From assembly GCF_028693135.1 (NCBI RefSeq), contig NZ_JAQUVZ010000011.1, positions 21,296 through 85,295 on the forward strand: DNA of 64,000 bases, read 5' to 3'. Source of the stretch: Methanosarcina sp. GTDB lineage: Archaea; Halobacteriota; Methanosarcinia; Methanosarcinales; Methanosarcinaceae. The notes under the pieces are model-generated. The model saw nothing but the letters and a program-made list of their open reading frames with translations. It did not search any database and had not been told where the DNA came from. The position numbers and the translations under genes are program-made. This document shows positions 27,273 to 36,830 of this stretch, in pieces (position 1 is the first letter of the stretch; the number at the start of each line of letters is the position of its first letter).

Positions 27273-27332
27273 GAATTTATAAAAAAATTTATAAAAAAGT
27301 TTGTAAAAAAGTTTGTAAAAGAATTCGTAAAA
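27273..27332. repeat. 12-bp tandem repeat, five copies
   Basis: Units such as gaatttataaaa, aagtttgtaaaa and gaattcgtaaaa follow each other in the gap between the convergent thermosome and Orc1/Cdc6 genes. The gap (27047-27358) holds nothing else besides the terminator. Confidence 0.65.
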
Positions 27333-27358
27333 GAATTTTTTGCGAATTAAATCTGTTT

Positions 27359-28480
27359 TCAGCCTTTTTTAAGGCAGTTAAGGATGTCCTCAGCCTCATA
27401 TCTTGTTTTTATTATCCGTGTCCTGCCTCGTTTACCCTTTCCTGTAAAGTCAGCGTCCACATAGTTGAGAGTCTGAAGCCTGTTGACCATGCCGTAAAAA
27501 CGGGTGTATCCGAGCTCTGTCAGCTCGTGGAAGGATTTGTAGAGTTCTCCGGCCTTAACATCATCTGTCCTTGCTATCAGTTCAAGCAGCTGTTTTTCAG
27601 GGCCTGAGAGGAGGCTTATACCCCTGCACAGATGGAGAAGTTTGGAAGCCTCGTAGGCTTTTTCCACATCTTCAGATAAAATCATACGGTTTCCCCTGCG
27701 TTCGGCGTTGAAACCCGAACGTCTTAGAAGATCGATTCCGACCCTCATATCTCCTGTTTTTTCCACATACGAAACAACAAGTTCCAGCACTTCGTCAGAG
27801 ATTACTTTCGGGTAAAAGCCGTACCTGACCCTGTCCTTAAGGATGTCCAGAATCTCTGCCTCCCCATACCTTGGAGAGGATATTTCTTCAGGCAGGAAAA
27901 CAGAGTTGACCCTTGCGTCCAGGCAATAAAGGTCAGATGCGTTGTTGACGATCCCGATAACCCCTATCTTTGCTCCGGGATACTGCTCGTGAGCCCTGAG
28001 AAGGGAATACATCACTTCATTGGCATGCCCCTCACAGCAGAGATAATTAAGGTCGTCCAGCGCCACAATCAAAACTTTTTCCGAAGAGACTAGGAAATTT
28101 ACAACGGTTTCAAAGAGTTTCCGAAAAGCAATCCCGGAATTCGGAGGAGATATCCCGAAAAGCTGCCTGTAAATCCTGGAAATTACGGCAAAACGTGTGG
28201 AATCAATCTGGCAGTTGACCTTTACAGCCAAGATCCCTGAAGCATGAGCCTCAACTTCCCTGAAAACCTTCATAACCGCACTGGTCTTCCCTGTTCCTGG
28301 AGGTCCGACCAGCAAACAATTTAAAGGCCGCATGCCGCGCAGGGCCGGTTTGAGCGCAAACCTGAGCGCATTTAACTGTGAATCCCTGTGGGGGAAATAT
28401 TCCGGGAGATAATCAGGCTCAAGTACCGAAAGGTCCTTAAAGAGGGTTTCGTCCCAGAGTAATATATCGTTGCCTGTCAA
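27359..28480 (-). CDS. Orc1/Cdc6 family replication initiator
   Basis: The 373-residue AAA+ protein has Walker A GPPGTGKTS near residue 60 and a Walker B strand VLIVALDDLNYL near 140. The usual DE is DD here. Sensor 1 is IGIVNNASDL. A C-terminal winged-helix domain includes ELGYTRFYGMVNRLQTLNYV. Orc1/Cdc6 proteins bind origins and load the MCM helicase. The Walker B change and divergence from the commonest Orc1 proteins suggest one of the secondary Cdc6 paralogues. Start is TTG 28480 with ggag about 9 nt upstream. The 690-bp AT-rich gap upstream would be the natural place for an origin, but no clear ORB element was found by eye. Confidence 0.88.
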   Translation of the reverse strand: MTGNDILLWDETLFKDLSVLEPDYLPEYFPHRDSQLNALRFALKPALRGMRPLNCLLVGPPGTGKTSAVMKVFREVEAHASGILAVKVNCQIDSTRFAVISRIYRQLFGISPPNSGIAFRKLFETVVNFLVSSEKVLIVALDDLNYLCCEGHANEVMYSLLRAHEQYPGAKIGVIGIVNNASDLYCLDARVNSVFLPEEISSPRYGEAEILDILKDRVRYGFYPKVISDEVLELVVSYVEKTGDMRVGIDLLRRSGFNAERRGNRMILSEDVEKAYEASKLLHLCRGISLLSGPEKQLLELIARTDDVKAGELYKSFHELTELGYTRFYGMVNRLQTLNYVDADFTGKGKRGRTRIIKTRYEAEDILNCLKKG

Positions 28481-29167
28481 GGAAACTTACTCCTTTGCTA
28501 TTGATGTATCCTTTATAATGTATCCTTTTGCTGCTGTATTTTTGTTACGGGATTTTTTGCAACTGCTGGATACTACTGGTTGAGTGCTGGCTTGTAAAAG
28601 TATGTTTGAATGGCTGGATCTCAATCGAATGAGGCAATAGGTCAAACTCCCGCCTTGATATAAATAAGCTAAATTTTTGGTAAATATATCGATTGCTCTG
28701 TTTAAATTTTTAATAAATATGTTTTATTACATTTTAGCTTTTTTGAATTTTTACTGGATTAATAACTACTTTTGAACCACTATTGTTTACAGTTTAAGTA
28801 ATCATCCAGGAAAATTAATAATCCAGTAATATACCAACCACTCTCCGGGTAAAGAAAAAACTTATGATTTAATCCTGTTGACGGCATTTAAGATACTTTA
28901 TAAAAAATCGATATAAGATTAGTTAAGGAATGATTCAAATATAATATCGAGGGGTTTTGTTGCCAAGAATGGTTATTGGGGGAAATGGAACTATAGATCA
29001 ATTCCCAAACTGAAATTTAGAAGTTATATTTTTATCATTCCAAAGGAATAATTAGAGGACAACTAAAAAATATAATAGATACCTGAGTACATATTTGAAT
29101 ATTGGCTACATATTTGAAGAATAAGTACATATATACTTAGTATTCACAGCGGGTGGGGAGAACAAAT
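28481..29167. other. AT-rich divergent gap upstream of Orc1/Cdc6, with an inverted repeat
   Basis: tactggattaataa (28752-28765) and ttaataatccagta (28815-28828) form a 13-of-14 inverted repeat about 50 bp apart. The gap is very AT-rich. It drives Orc1/Cdc6 leftward and the CYTH/CHAD gene rightward. An origin is possible but unproven. Confidence 0.4.
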
Positions 29168-31867
29168 ATGGAAATAGAATCGAAATTTTTGGTCCCGGAA
29201 GAGACAGATTTTAAAGCGCTTGAAAATCTCTCCAGGCTTGCATCTTATACTATTTCTGAAGCTCGGATCCAGATAATTGAGGACACTTTTCTTGATACAG
29301 AAAATAAAGACATTATGGCTGCCGGGTATTACTTGAGAATAAGAAAAGCCGCAGGTGAAAAAGGGAAATGGGTGACAATCAAAAGCCTGGGAGGTTTTGA
29401 AGGCGGGACCCACAGGAGAGAAGAATATGTCAGTTTCTTGCCTGAAAGGCTTTCTGTGCTTGAATGTCCCAACCTCAAGATCAGAAATATGATTTTTGAG
29501 TTTACCTCAGGGCTTGACCTGTATCCACTTATTAATCTCAAACAGAAAAGGCTAATTCGCAAATTAAATCTTGAAGAAAAGCAGGTAGCTGACCTCTATC
29601 TGGACAGGGTAAATCTCAAAAGCGAAAGCAGGAAAAAACTCTACAATGAGTTTGAGGTTGAACTTAAAAGCGGAGGGACTGTAAAAGACCTCGAGACTAT
29701 CCGGGATTTCCTCCTCAATAATTACAGTCTTGTAGAGAGCCCTTTTTCCAAGTTTGAAAGAGCATGTATTTTCAGAGAAAATCTTCCGGAAAAAACCTTC
29801 CTGGACCTGAAGGAAAGAGCTGTTTGCACACAGCTTGCAGATCACAAAAACATATACGGAAAGCAAGCCCAGATTCTTCTTTTAATTGACAGGGGAAGTA
29901 ATCCTGCAGAACTAAGCCTTCTACTTAAAGTTCCGGAACCTGAGATCGAAGCTCTGCTCTCGAGGTTTGAAAAAGAAAGGCTTTCGGTCTTTCCATTTAC
30001 AGGAACTAAAGAAAAAACCCCTGGAAAAAGCCTGGCATTTCATTTCCAGTCCGGAAGAGGGGAACCCCATAAAGGCTGGACTGAGATGGGCATCGAAGAA
30101 TGGACCCCTGAAGCCCTTATGGAACTGTATGGAGTTAACAGAGAAAGAGCAGAAAATATCAGGGCAGGAACCCTCGCCCTCTTTGATGGGCTTTCTGCTT
30201 ATCACGGGCTCGGAAAGGAGGAAAAGGAACTTCTCGGCCTTGCAGCCCTCATGCAAAATATCGGAAGTCCGGCTTCCGGGGAAAAAGAAACACTGATTAG
30301 CAGAGAAATTCTCCTTACCCATCCAGTTAAAGGACTGAAACTTAATGAACTGCGAATGCTTGCCCTTATAATAGAACTTCAGGACCCCGAAATAAATGAA
30401 AAAAACCTTTCATTAATCCTTGAAGAAGATAATACAGGTCTTTCTCCAGCTTTTCAGAATAAAGCCCTCATTCTTACAGCTTATCTCCGGATTGCAAACC
30501 TTTCCGACAAAGGAGCTCAGGGGTTTCTGCCCTGCCGGTTCAGGCAACTTGATGGAGCCGTCGAAATAGAACTTATGGGACCTGATGCAGAAAAAACTGC
30601 AAAAAAGGCAGAAAAAAGAAGCGAACTCTGGGAATATCTCTTCAGCACCGAACTACGGTTTACGCAGGTCAGGAAACCTCTTGAATCCGGAGACTCGGAA
30701 AGAACCTCCGAAAAAACACAAAGAGACGAAGGAAAAGGAAAAAGAGAAGAAGCTGAAGAAAAAGGAAAAAGAAAAGGAGAAGAAGCTGAAGGAAAAGGAG
30801 GGGGAAAACCCCGGGAGAAAGTTGAAGACAAAACTGAAAAAAGAATTGAGAAGAAAAAAAGAAAAGAAACTCAGAAATTCACGGTCATCCCGGAAGATTC
30901 CATGGCCTTTGTTGCGCACAGGATCTTTACATACCAGTTCTCCCAGATGCTCGCCCATGAAAAGGGAACCCGAAAAGGAGAAGACATCGAAGAGTTGCAT
31001 GACATGCGCGTTGCGGTCCGCAGGATGAGGGCGTCAACACTAGTCTTTGATGAATACCTTGAATCCGAAAAACTGGAGCCCCACCTTAAAGGGCTAAGGA
31101 GAACTCTTGGTGCCCTGGGAAGAGTCAGGGATCTGGACGTTTTCCGAGAAAAAGCAGAAACTTACCTGAAAACCCTGCCTTCCGGGCGTGAACATGACCT
31201 TGACCCTCTTTTAATTACACTTGCAGAGGAGAGAGAAAAAGCCAGGAAAAATATGCTTGATTACCTTGACAGTGAAAAGTACAGCCATTTTAAGAAAGAC
31301 TTTTCGGATTTTCTGGATTTCCCGGAAACCTGGGCTCTCCCCACAACTACAGAGAAACATGACTCTCTACCGCACAGGGTAAAAGATGTGCTTCCTTCGA
31401 TCCTCTATGCCCGTTTAGCCGACATAAGTGCCTACTCCGAATGGGTGGAAGGGCCCTATGTTTCGGTTGAGAGGCTGCACAGGCTCAGGATTGCGGCCAA
31501 GGGGCTGCGTTATACTTTAGAGTTCTTTGAGGATGTGCTCGGAAAAGAAGTTGAGACCTTAATCAAAGATTTCAAAGTTTTGCAGGACCACCTTGGAGAC
31601 CTGCATGATGCAGCCGTTGCAACCAAAATGCTGGGATATTACCTTAATACAGGGACATGGAACCTTTCAGCAAGTGAAAAAGCATCGAGTGAAACGCATA
31701 TTTCCGAAAGCTGTGGCGGAGTGGAAGCTTACCTTGCGTACAGGGAAGAAGAACTCTTAACCCTGCTCAACACTTTTCCGGATACCTGGAAAAAAGTCCG
31801 GACCGAAGAATTTAGAAAGAGAATTGAAAATGCAGTCAGAAGCCTCAGTCAACTACCGCTGAGCTAA
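29168..31867 (+). CDS. CYTH / Ppx-like / CHAD fusion protein (polyphosphate-binding)
   Basis: This 899-residue protein has three parts. Residues 1-200 are a CYTH domain opening MEIESKFLV, with the ExExK signature, a triphosphate-binding tunnel fold. Residues about 305-502 resemble the C-terminal HD domain of exopolyphosphatase (RAENIRAGTLALFDGL ... LILTAYLRIANLSD), but LHDIG has become LMQNIG. A Lys/Glu-rich linker spans about 508-575. The rest is a CHAD domain (EELHDMRVAVRRMRAS, HRLRIAAKGLRYTLEFFE), whose conserved histidines and basic residues bind polyphosphate. It converges on ppx and ppk, so a polyphosphate role is very likely. ATG 29168 follows ggggag. The last six codons and stop come from a dispersed hairpin element at 31848. 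Confidence 0.9.
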   Translation: MEIESKFLVPEETDFKALENLSRLASYTISEARIQIIEDTFLDTENKDIMAAGYYLRIRKAAGEKGKWVTIKSLGGFEGGTHRREEYVSFLPERLSVLECPNLKIRNMIFEFTSGLDLYPLINLKQKRLIRKLNLEEKQVADLYLDRVNLKSESRKKLYNEFEVELKSGGTVKDLETIRDFLLNNYSLVESPFSKFERACIFRENLPEKTFLDLKERAVCTQLADHKNIYGKQAQILLLIDRGSNPAELSLLLKVPEPEIEALLSRFEKERLSVFPFTGTKEKTPGKSLAFHFQSGRGEPHKGWTEMGIEEWTPEALMELYGVNRERAENIRAGTLALFDGLSAYHGLGKEEKELLGLAALMQNIGSPASGEKETLISREILLTHPVKGLKLNELRMLALIIELQDPEINEKNLSLILEEDNTGLSPAFQNKALILTAYLRIANLSDKGAQGFLPCRFRQLDGAVEIELMGPDAEKTAKKAEKRSELWEYLFSTELRFTQVRKPLESGDSERTSEKTQRDEGKGKREEAEEKGKRKGEEAEGKGGGKPREKVEDKTEKRIEKKKRKETQKFTVIPEDSMAFVAHRIFTYQFSQMLAHEKGTRKGEDIEELHDMRVAVRRMRASTLVFDEYLESEKLEPHLKGLRRTLGALGRVRDLDVFREKAETYLKTLPSGREHDLDPLLITLAEEREKARKNMLDYLDSEKYSHFKKDFSDFLDFPETWALPTTTEKHDSLPHRVKDVLPSILYARLADISAYSEWVEGPYVSVERLHRLRIAAKGLRYTLEFFEDVLGKEVETLIKDFKVLQDHLGDLHDAAVATKMLGYYLNTGTWNLSASEKASSETHISESCGGVEAYLAYREEELLTLLNTFPDTWKKVRTEEFRKRIENAVRSLSQLPLS

Positions 31868-31891
31868 AGACTCAGGGTTTTCCTGCTGAGG
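31848..31891 (+). repeat. Dispersed palindromic element (copy B) overlapping the CHAD gene end
   Basis: gtcaactaccgctgagctaaagactcagggttttcctgctgagg has the same order as copy A with partly decayed arms. The frame of the CYTH/CHAD gene reads through it as Q-L-P-L-S and stops at taa 31865-31867. Confidence 0.65.
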
Positions 31892-31951
31892 ATTTATAAA
31901 AGCCTCTGACGGATTTTCAGTTTATTTTTTATTTTTGAAAACCAATTTAAG

Positions 31952-32017
31952 TTTTGAAGAGGATTTTTTTTGAAGAAGTTTCAATTTTTGAAGAGGATTT
32001 TTTTTGAAGAAGCTTCA
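31952..32017. repeat. Direct repeat in the convergent gap before ppx
   Basis: Two copies of ttttgaagaggattttttttg plus aagaag(t/c)ttca lie at about 31952-31983 and 31986-32017. The second reaches the 3' end of the ppx gene. Confidence 0.6.
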
Positions 32018-33646
32018 TCCCCGAGGGACTTCCTCGACCTCAACGCTGCCCTCAAAAATTAAAGGGGCGCCCTCGGCCTGTTTTATAAGAACTTTGGACT
32101 GAAGGTTATACCCGAACATCTTTTTGAAATACTTCTTCTGTTTCTCGACCTCCCAGATTTCAAGCTGGCACTCCCGCTGGGCATGCATCTCAAGCACAAG
32201 GCCATCGGTGGAGGCAATATAAAAACGGACATGGGAGATGATTCCTGTATGGGAACGGTCAAGCCCTTCGGCAATACGGAGCAGGGCACTGAGCAACCTC
32301 ACGCTTTTTACGGCTTCTTTGCTGAGCCCTGCAAGATTGGGATGCTTCTTTTTAGGGGTGTTTTTCCTGTGGAAATACGCAAGGTTTGAAATTATTTCGA
32401 TTTCTTCAGGCTGGAAACCCGGGAGGCTACTTTCTCTTATGAGGTGATAGGCATGTGCCTGATGGGTATCGTATGAGAGAAATGTCCCTATGTCGTGCAG
32501 GGTTGCGCCGTATTCAAGAAGCTCTCTCTCACTCTCCTGAAATTCATAGACCCCAAGCGCCTGGATACTGTCAAAGAGTTCAAGAGCAAGCCTGGTGACG
32601 ATATGGGCATGTTCTTCATCAAAGTTACAGGCAAGGCCAAGCTGCATGATGCTGCGTTTCCTTACCGACATCTGCGTGACCATGTAAGAGAATTCGCTCT
32701 TTGAGATATAGTCCACGAGTAGCCCTTCCCTGAGCCCACGCTTGCTGATCGTAATCTCTGAAAGTTCGAGTTCCTCCATAAGGGTCTCGATGATTGCAGC
32801 GCCTGCAAGGATGATGTCTGCCCTCTGGGTATTTATTCCCGGAAATTTGCGCCTCTCCTCAAGCGTCAGGGCGCACATTGCCCTGACAATTTTCTTCAGG
32901 TCTTCGTACTCCAGCTTCTCGAAACTTTCATGGGCTGTTTTATGCAGGTAAACAAAAGCGATTTTTGCAAGATTTTCGACAGTTCCCGAGCTGCCAATGG
33001 CGCAGCTTGCCCTGTACCTGGAAAGTTCTTTTGTTATATCCGTGGTCTTGCGCCGTATGTAGGCTTTGATCTGCTCATACCGCTCCTCGGAAACCGGACC
33101 TGTTTCATCCGGAAGGAACACGTTTGTCAGGCGGATTGACCCCAGGTTAAGGGAATGAAGGAAGTAACACTTGCTCTGGTCCCCTATCGACACTTCAGTA
33201 CTCCCACCCCCGATATCAATAAAAAGGGCTTTTGAATAACCGAGGCGGAGCCCACTTGAGACCCCCAGATAGATCAGGCGGGCTTCTTCTGACCCTGAAA
33301 TCGTGCAGACCTCAAGGTTTGCCTCTTTTTTAATCATTTCAAGAAACTGGACCCTATTGCTCGCATCCCGGGTTGCAGAGGTTGCCACAGCTATGATCTC
33401 TTCTGCCCGGTAAGCCCTTGCAAGTTCCATGAACTTTTTACAGACAACGGTTGCCCTCTCCATTGCTTTTGGCTGCAAGATCCTGTCTATAAACTCCTTA
33501 TCTCCAAGCCGCACCGTTTCCTTCTGCTTGGTCAGGGGCTGGTAAGATCCATTGGAATTGATCCGGACCAGAAGAAGCCGGACCGAGTTAGTCCCTATAT
33601 CAATAAACGCAACAACCCTGCCTTCGGAAATTTTCTCGGGTTCCAT
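32015..33646 (-). CDS. ppx: Exopolyphosphatase (Ppx/GppA family)
   Basis: The 543-residue protein removes terminal phosphate from polyphosphate, or from pppGpp in GppA-type members. The actin-like N-terminal half has AFIDIGTNSVRLLL near residue 14 and FIDIGGGSTEVSI near residue 145, both phosphate-binding loops. The C-terminal half carries an HD-type domain with LHDIGTFLSYDTHQAH near residue 385. That is the domain matched by the middle of the neighbouring CYTH/CHAD protein. ATG 33646 follows aggtggt with about 6 nt spacing. It is 316 bp downstream of ppk on the same strand and has a TATA-like acatatatag at about 33782-33791, so it may have its own promoter. Confidence 0.95.
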   Translation of the reverse strand: MEPEKISEGRVVAFIDIGTNSVRLLLVRINSNGSYQPLTKQKETVRLGDKEFIDRILQPKAMERATVVCKKFMELARAYRAEEIIAVATSATRDASNRVQFLEMIKKEANLEVCTISGSEEARLIYLGVSSGLRLGYSKALFIDIGGGSTEVSIGDQSKCYFLHSLNLGSIRLTNVFLPDETGPVSEERYEQIKAYIRRKTTDITKELSRYRASCAIGSSGTVENLAKIAFVYLHKTAHESFEKLEYEDLKKIVRAMCALTLEERRKFPGINTQRADIILAGAAIIETLMEELELSEITISKRGLREGLLVDYISKSEFSYMVTQMSVRKRSIMQLGLACNFDEEHAHIVTRLALELFDSIQALGVYEFQESERELLEYGATLHDIGTFLSYDTHQAHAYHLIRESSLPGFQPEEIEIISNLAYFHRKNTPKKKHPNLAGLSKEAVKSVRLLSALLRIAEGLDRSHTGIISHVRFYIASTDGLVLEMHAQRECQLEIWEVEKQKKYFKKMFGYNLQSKVLIKQAEGAPLIFEGSVEVEEVPRG

Positions 33647-33962
33647 TCATGACCACCTGAAAGCCCTGCATTTTGTTTTTCTAGAAGGATTAAAAGAGCT
33701 CCATAAATTTCACAATGTCTGTTAACATTTTTATTCAATATGAGATTTATTTTTCGGATAGTATTTTCCTGAGTTCTATCTTTCTATATATGTGAAATTG
33801 TAAGTTCAAAAACCCTGCCCATATTAAACTCCAGAGAGTAGCATAAAAACTTCAACTAAAACTTCAAGTGGGAAAGGAAAACACAGGAACTAAAGGAAAA
33901 GAAGGAAAAATGGAAAGGAAGGAGAAGAGAGAAAACAAAAAAAAGGAGAATAAAAATTTTTA
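33647..33962. other. Gap between ppk and ppx
   Basis: Holds a TATA-like element for ppx on the minus strand (about 33782-33791) and a purine-rich tract (33865-33955) directly after ppk. No gene seen. Confidence 0.45.
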
Positions 33963-36149
33963 TCAGCCATTTTCCGTTTTAAGCTCCCAGCTGTCTCTGT
34001 TCTCAAGCATCCAGAGCTGAGAATCCAGTTCTTCTTCGTCGGGCTGCGGGTAGATCCTTTCAGTCCTGCCGTTAGGGAGGAGAAGGCGAGCTTTTATGTT
34101 ATCCTTCAGGTGGGTACCGAGGATGACATCGCGCACGATGGGAATGTAATCTAAAGATACGGGAAAGAGGACTTCGACCCGGTTGTCAAGGTTGCGGGGC
34201 ATAAGGTCGGCACTGCCCATAAAAATCTCTTCTTTTCCGCCATTCCTGAAGTAGTATACTCTTGAATGTTCAAGAAAACGCCCGACTATAGAAGTGACCC
34301 TGATATTTTCGCTCAAACCGTAGATTCCGGGCCTGAGGCAACAGATGCCCCTGACAATGAGGTCTACTTTTACTCCAACCAGTGAAGCTCTGTAAAGTTC
34401 CCGGATGCACTGGTAGTCCACCAGGGAATTCATCTTGAAGAGCAGGTGACCGTTCCCAAATTTCTCGTGCAGGTCAATCTCGCGCCTGATGCGCTCAAGG
34501 ATCTGATGCCTCATATTCTGCGGGGCTACGAGGAGCTTGATATAATGGTCCTTCCTTGAATAACCTGTAAGGGCATTGAAAAGATCAGAGATGTCTTTAC
34601 CTATGAAAGGGTCACCTGTGAGGTAGCCGAAGTCGGTATAGAGCTTTCCTGTAACAGCGTTGTAGTTTCCAGTCCCCATATGCACATAATACCTGATACC
34701 TTCTTTTTCAGCCCTTACAATAAGGCACATCTTGGCATGGGTTTTGCGCCCGGGAAAGCCGTAGGCTACGTGAACACCCTTGCACTCGAGTTCCTTTGCC
34801 CAGCCAATGTTGTTCTCTTCGTCAAAGCGGGCTTTAAGTTCGACAAGGACTGCAACCTGCTTGTTCCGATCCGCAGCTTTCATAAGAGCCTGGATAATCC
34901 TGGAGTTGTCATCTACCCTGTATAATGTCATTTTAATTGCCAGGACATCCGGGTCATCGGCGGCTTCTTCCACCAGATCGGTTATCGATTCGAAACTGTC
35001 GTAAGGGTGATAGAGAAAGATATCCTTCTTTTTCAGGGCTGAAAAAATGTTTTCCTTATCGGCCATAAGGGAATGTTTTCTCTGCTCAAAAGGTTCATAT
35101 TTAAGCTCAGGACGGTTAATTTGTGTAAGCTTCATAAGGCTTGAGAGGCCCAGAGGCGCCGCTGCCCTGAACATCAGAGGAGGGGTAAGCTCCAGGTTTT
35201 TAAGGAGAATATCAGAAACCCTTTCAGGCATAGTATAGTCAGTTTCAAGCCGGACAGCAGGCCCGAAGTAGTTTCTCCCCACCCTCTGCTTAACAGCAGT
35301 CAGAAGGTCCTTGTCTCCATCTTCATCAAAGCCAAGGTCAGCGTCTCGTGTGATCCTGAAAGGATAAGCTCCAAGAATGCGCTGTCCGGGGAACAGCAGA
35401 TCGAGGTTTGCAGCAATCAGCTGTTCAAGCCACACAAAACGCCCTGATTTTAATTCTTCAAAACTGGAAGTTGTTTTTTCCTGGCCTTCTTCTGGAACAA
35501 CAATCAGCCTTGTGAACATAGGAGGGATCTTGACCCTTGCAAAACGTTCCCCGTAGTCCGGGTCATCAATAAGTACGGCAAGGTTAATACTGAGATTTGA
35601 AATATGGGGGAAAGGATGCCCTGAGTCAAAACCAAGGGGAGTAAGTAGCGGAAAAATATTTCTTTCGAAGTAGTCCCTGAGTTTTTCTCTGTCTTCTCCG
35701 GAAAGTTCAAAGTAGTTAAGGACTTTAATTCCCTTTTCCCTTAGAGCCGGTTCGAGCACTTCGTTCCAGCAGCTGTCTTTTAGAGGAAGCTGTATTAGAA
35801 GTTCTTCCCGGATGACCTGCAACTGCTCCTGAGCCAGTTCATCTGTGCAGTCTTCCTTTGCTCCTTCAGCAATACGTTTCTTGATCCCGGAGACCCTGAC
35901 CATAAAAAACTCATCAAGATTGCTCCCGAAAATGGAAAGAAACTTGACTCTCTCAAGCAGAGGATTACGTTCATCCAGAGCTTCTTCGAGTACCCGGTCA
36001 TTGAACTGGAGCCAGCTATATTCCCGGTCCACATAAAGGCATTGGTCACTCAGGTCAGGCATGCCTGATACTTCAACCCGGACTCCGTCAACACTATCCG
36101 TAACCAATCTATCAAAATCTGCACACTGAATTGGGAAGTTACGCTCCAT
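33963..36149 (-). CDS. ppk: Polyphosphate kinase Ppk1
   Basis: Ppk1 makes polyphosphate from the gamma-phosphate of ATP and can run backwards. The N domain starts DREYSWLQFNDRVLEEA and SNLDEFFMVRVSG follows. The C-terminal catalytic domains show the phospholipase-D-like histidine regions: GRKTHAKMCLIVR (the phosphorylated His) and later EHSRVYYFRNGGKEEIFMGSADLM. NLDNRVEVLFPV is also typical. From ATG 36149 the protein has 728 residues. A GTG three codons upstream is an alternative and neither has a clear ribosome-binding site. The gene leads the ppk-ppx unit. The gap 36150-36830 upstream is shared with nothing else on this strand except the MutS-like gene beyond. Confidence 0.96.
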   Translation of the reverse strand: MERNFPIQCADFDRLVTDSVDGVRVEVSGMPDLSDQCLYVDREYSWLQFNDRVLEEALDERNPLLERVKFLSIFGSNLDEFFMVRVSGIKKRIAEGAKEDCTDELAQEQLQVIREELLIQLPLKDSCWNEVLEPALREKGIKVLNYFELSGEDREKLRDYFERNIFPLLTPLGFDSGHPFPHISNLSINLAVLIDDPDYGERFARVKIPPMFTRLIVVPEEGQEKTTSSFEELKSGRFVWLEQLIAANLDLLFPGQRILGAYPFRITRDADLGFDEDGDKDLLTAVKQRVGRNYFGPAVRLETDYTMPERVSDILLKNLELTPPLMFRAAAPLGLSSLMKLTQINRPELKYEPFEQRKHSLMADKENIFSALKKKDIFLYHPYDSFESITDLVEEAADDPDVLAIKMTLYRVDDNSRIIQALMKAADRNKQVAVLVELKARFDEENNIGWAKELECKGVHVAYGFPGRKTHAKMCLIVRAEKEGIRYYVHMGTGNYNAVTGKLYTDFGYLTGDPFIGKDISDLFNALTGYSRKDHYIKLLVAPQNMRHQILERIRREIDLHEKFGNGHLLFKMNSLVDYQCIRELYRASLVGVKVDLIVRGICCLRPGIYGLSENIRVTSIVGRFLEHSRVYYFRNGGKEEIFMGSADLMPRNLDNRVEVLFPVSLDYIPIVRDVILGTHLKDNIKARLLLPNGRTERIYPQPDEEELDSQLWMLENRDSWELKTENG

Positions 36150-36830
36150 TCCTATCACGCGTGGCCTGAGTTTTGTGTATCTTCAGATCCATCCTCGAAA
36201 ATATAAGAAGATCGGAATATAAGTTGCCTGGTTCATTATTTAACATTATCATCAGATGTTCGTTCAGTATAATTAGCAAAGTTGAAAAGAAGATAACCTC
36301 GAAGTTACTCAACAGCCAAAATAACCAGTTTTCGGAAAATTTTTCCCTGAACTGTGTATCAACTCTTCCAATAACCATTAGCCGAATGAGTTTTCGATCC
36401 CCTTATCCGAAGGAAGGCGCATCTTCATATAAAGTTATCGGAGATGCATTGACACTAAGAAGTATATAGACTTTTGGATTAACAGGAACGTAAAAACTGT
36501 CTGAAATCTTAGCCAACTCACTACTATTTACTGATATATAGTACTAAAGACTTATAACATTATCTCCTAGAAAACAGAGAAAAACAATCAAAAAAAGAAT
36601 ATAGAGTATATACAAAACCGAAGATAGCAAGATATTATCAGGGAAATTAGAGTATCTACAAAACCGAAGATAGAAAGATATTACCAGGGAAATCTTCAAA
36701 AATCGCCAGAAAATGCCATACGTGTTTGACATAAAGATATTTTAAAAGATTTTTAGAAATTATCCTTATAGTGGAATATAAAATATAGATTTTGACTATA
36801 AAAAATACCGCTTGACATTCAAATTGCCTT
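36150..36830. other. AT-rich gap upstream of ppk
   Basis: Apart from the 46-bp duplication at 36603-36694, I see only AT-rich sequence. The ppk promoter should lie close to 36180-36250. Confidence 0.4.
36603..36694. repeat. 46-bp tandem duplication
   Basis: Copies at 36603-36648 and 36649-36694 both read agagtat(a/c)tacaaaaccg and aagatag(c/a)aagatatta. They differ at four positions. Confidence 0.75.

Noticed and set aside
27185-27607. 140-residue plus-strand frame overlapping the end of Orc1/Cdc6
   Set aside because: Its first half is the 12-bp repeat and the rest is antisense to a clear Orc1/Cdc6 gene.
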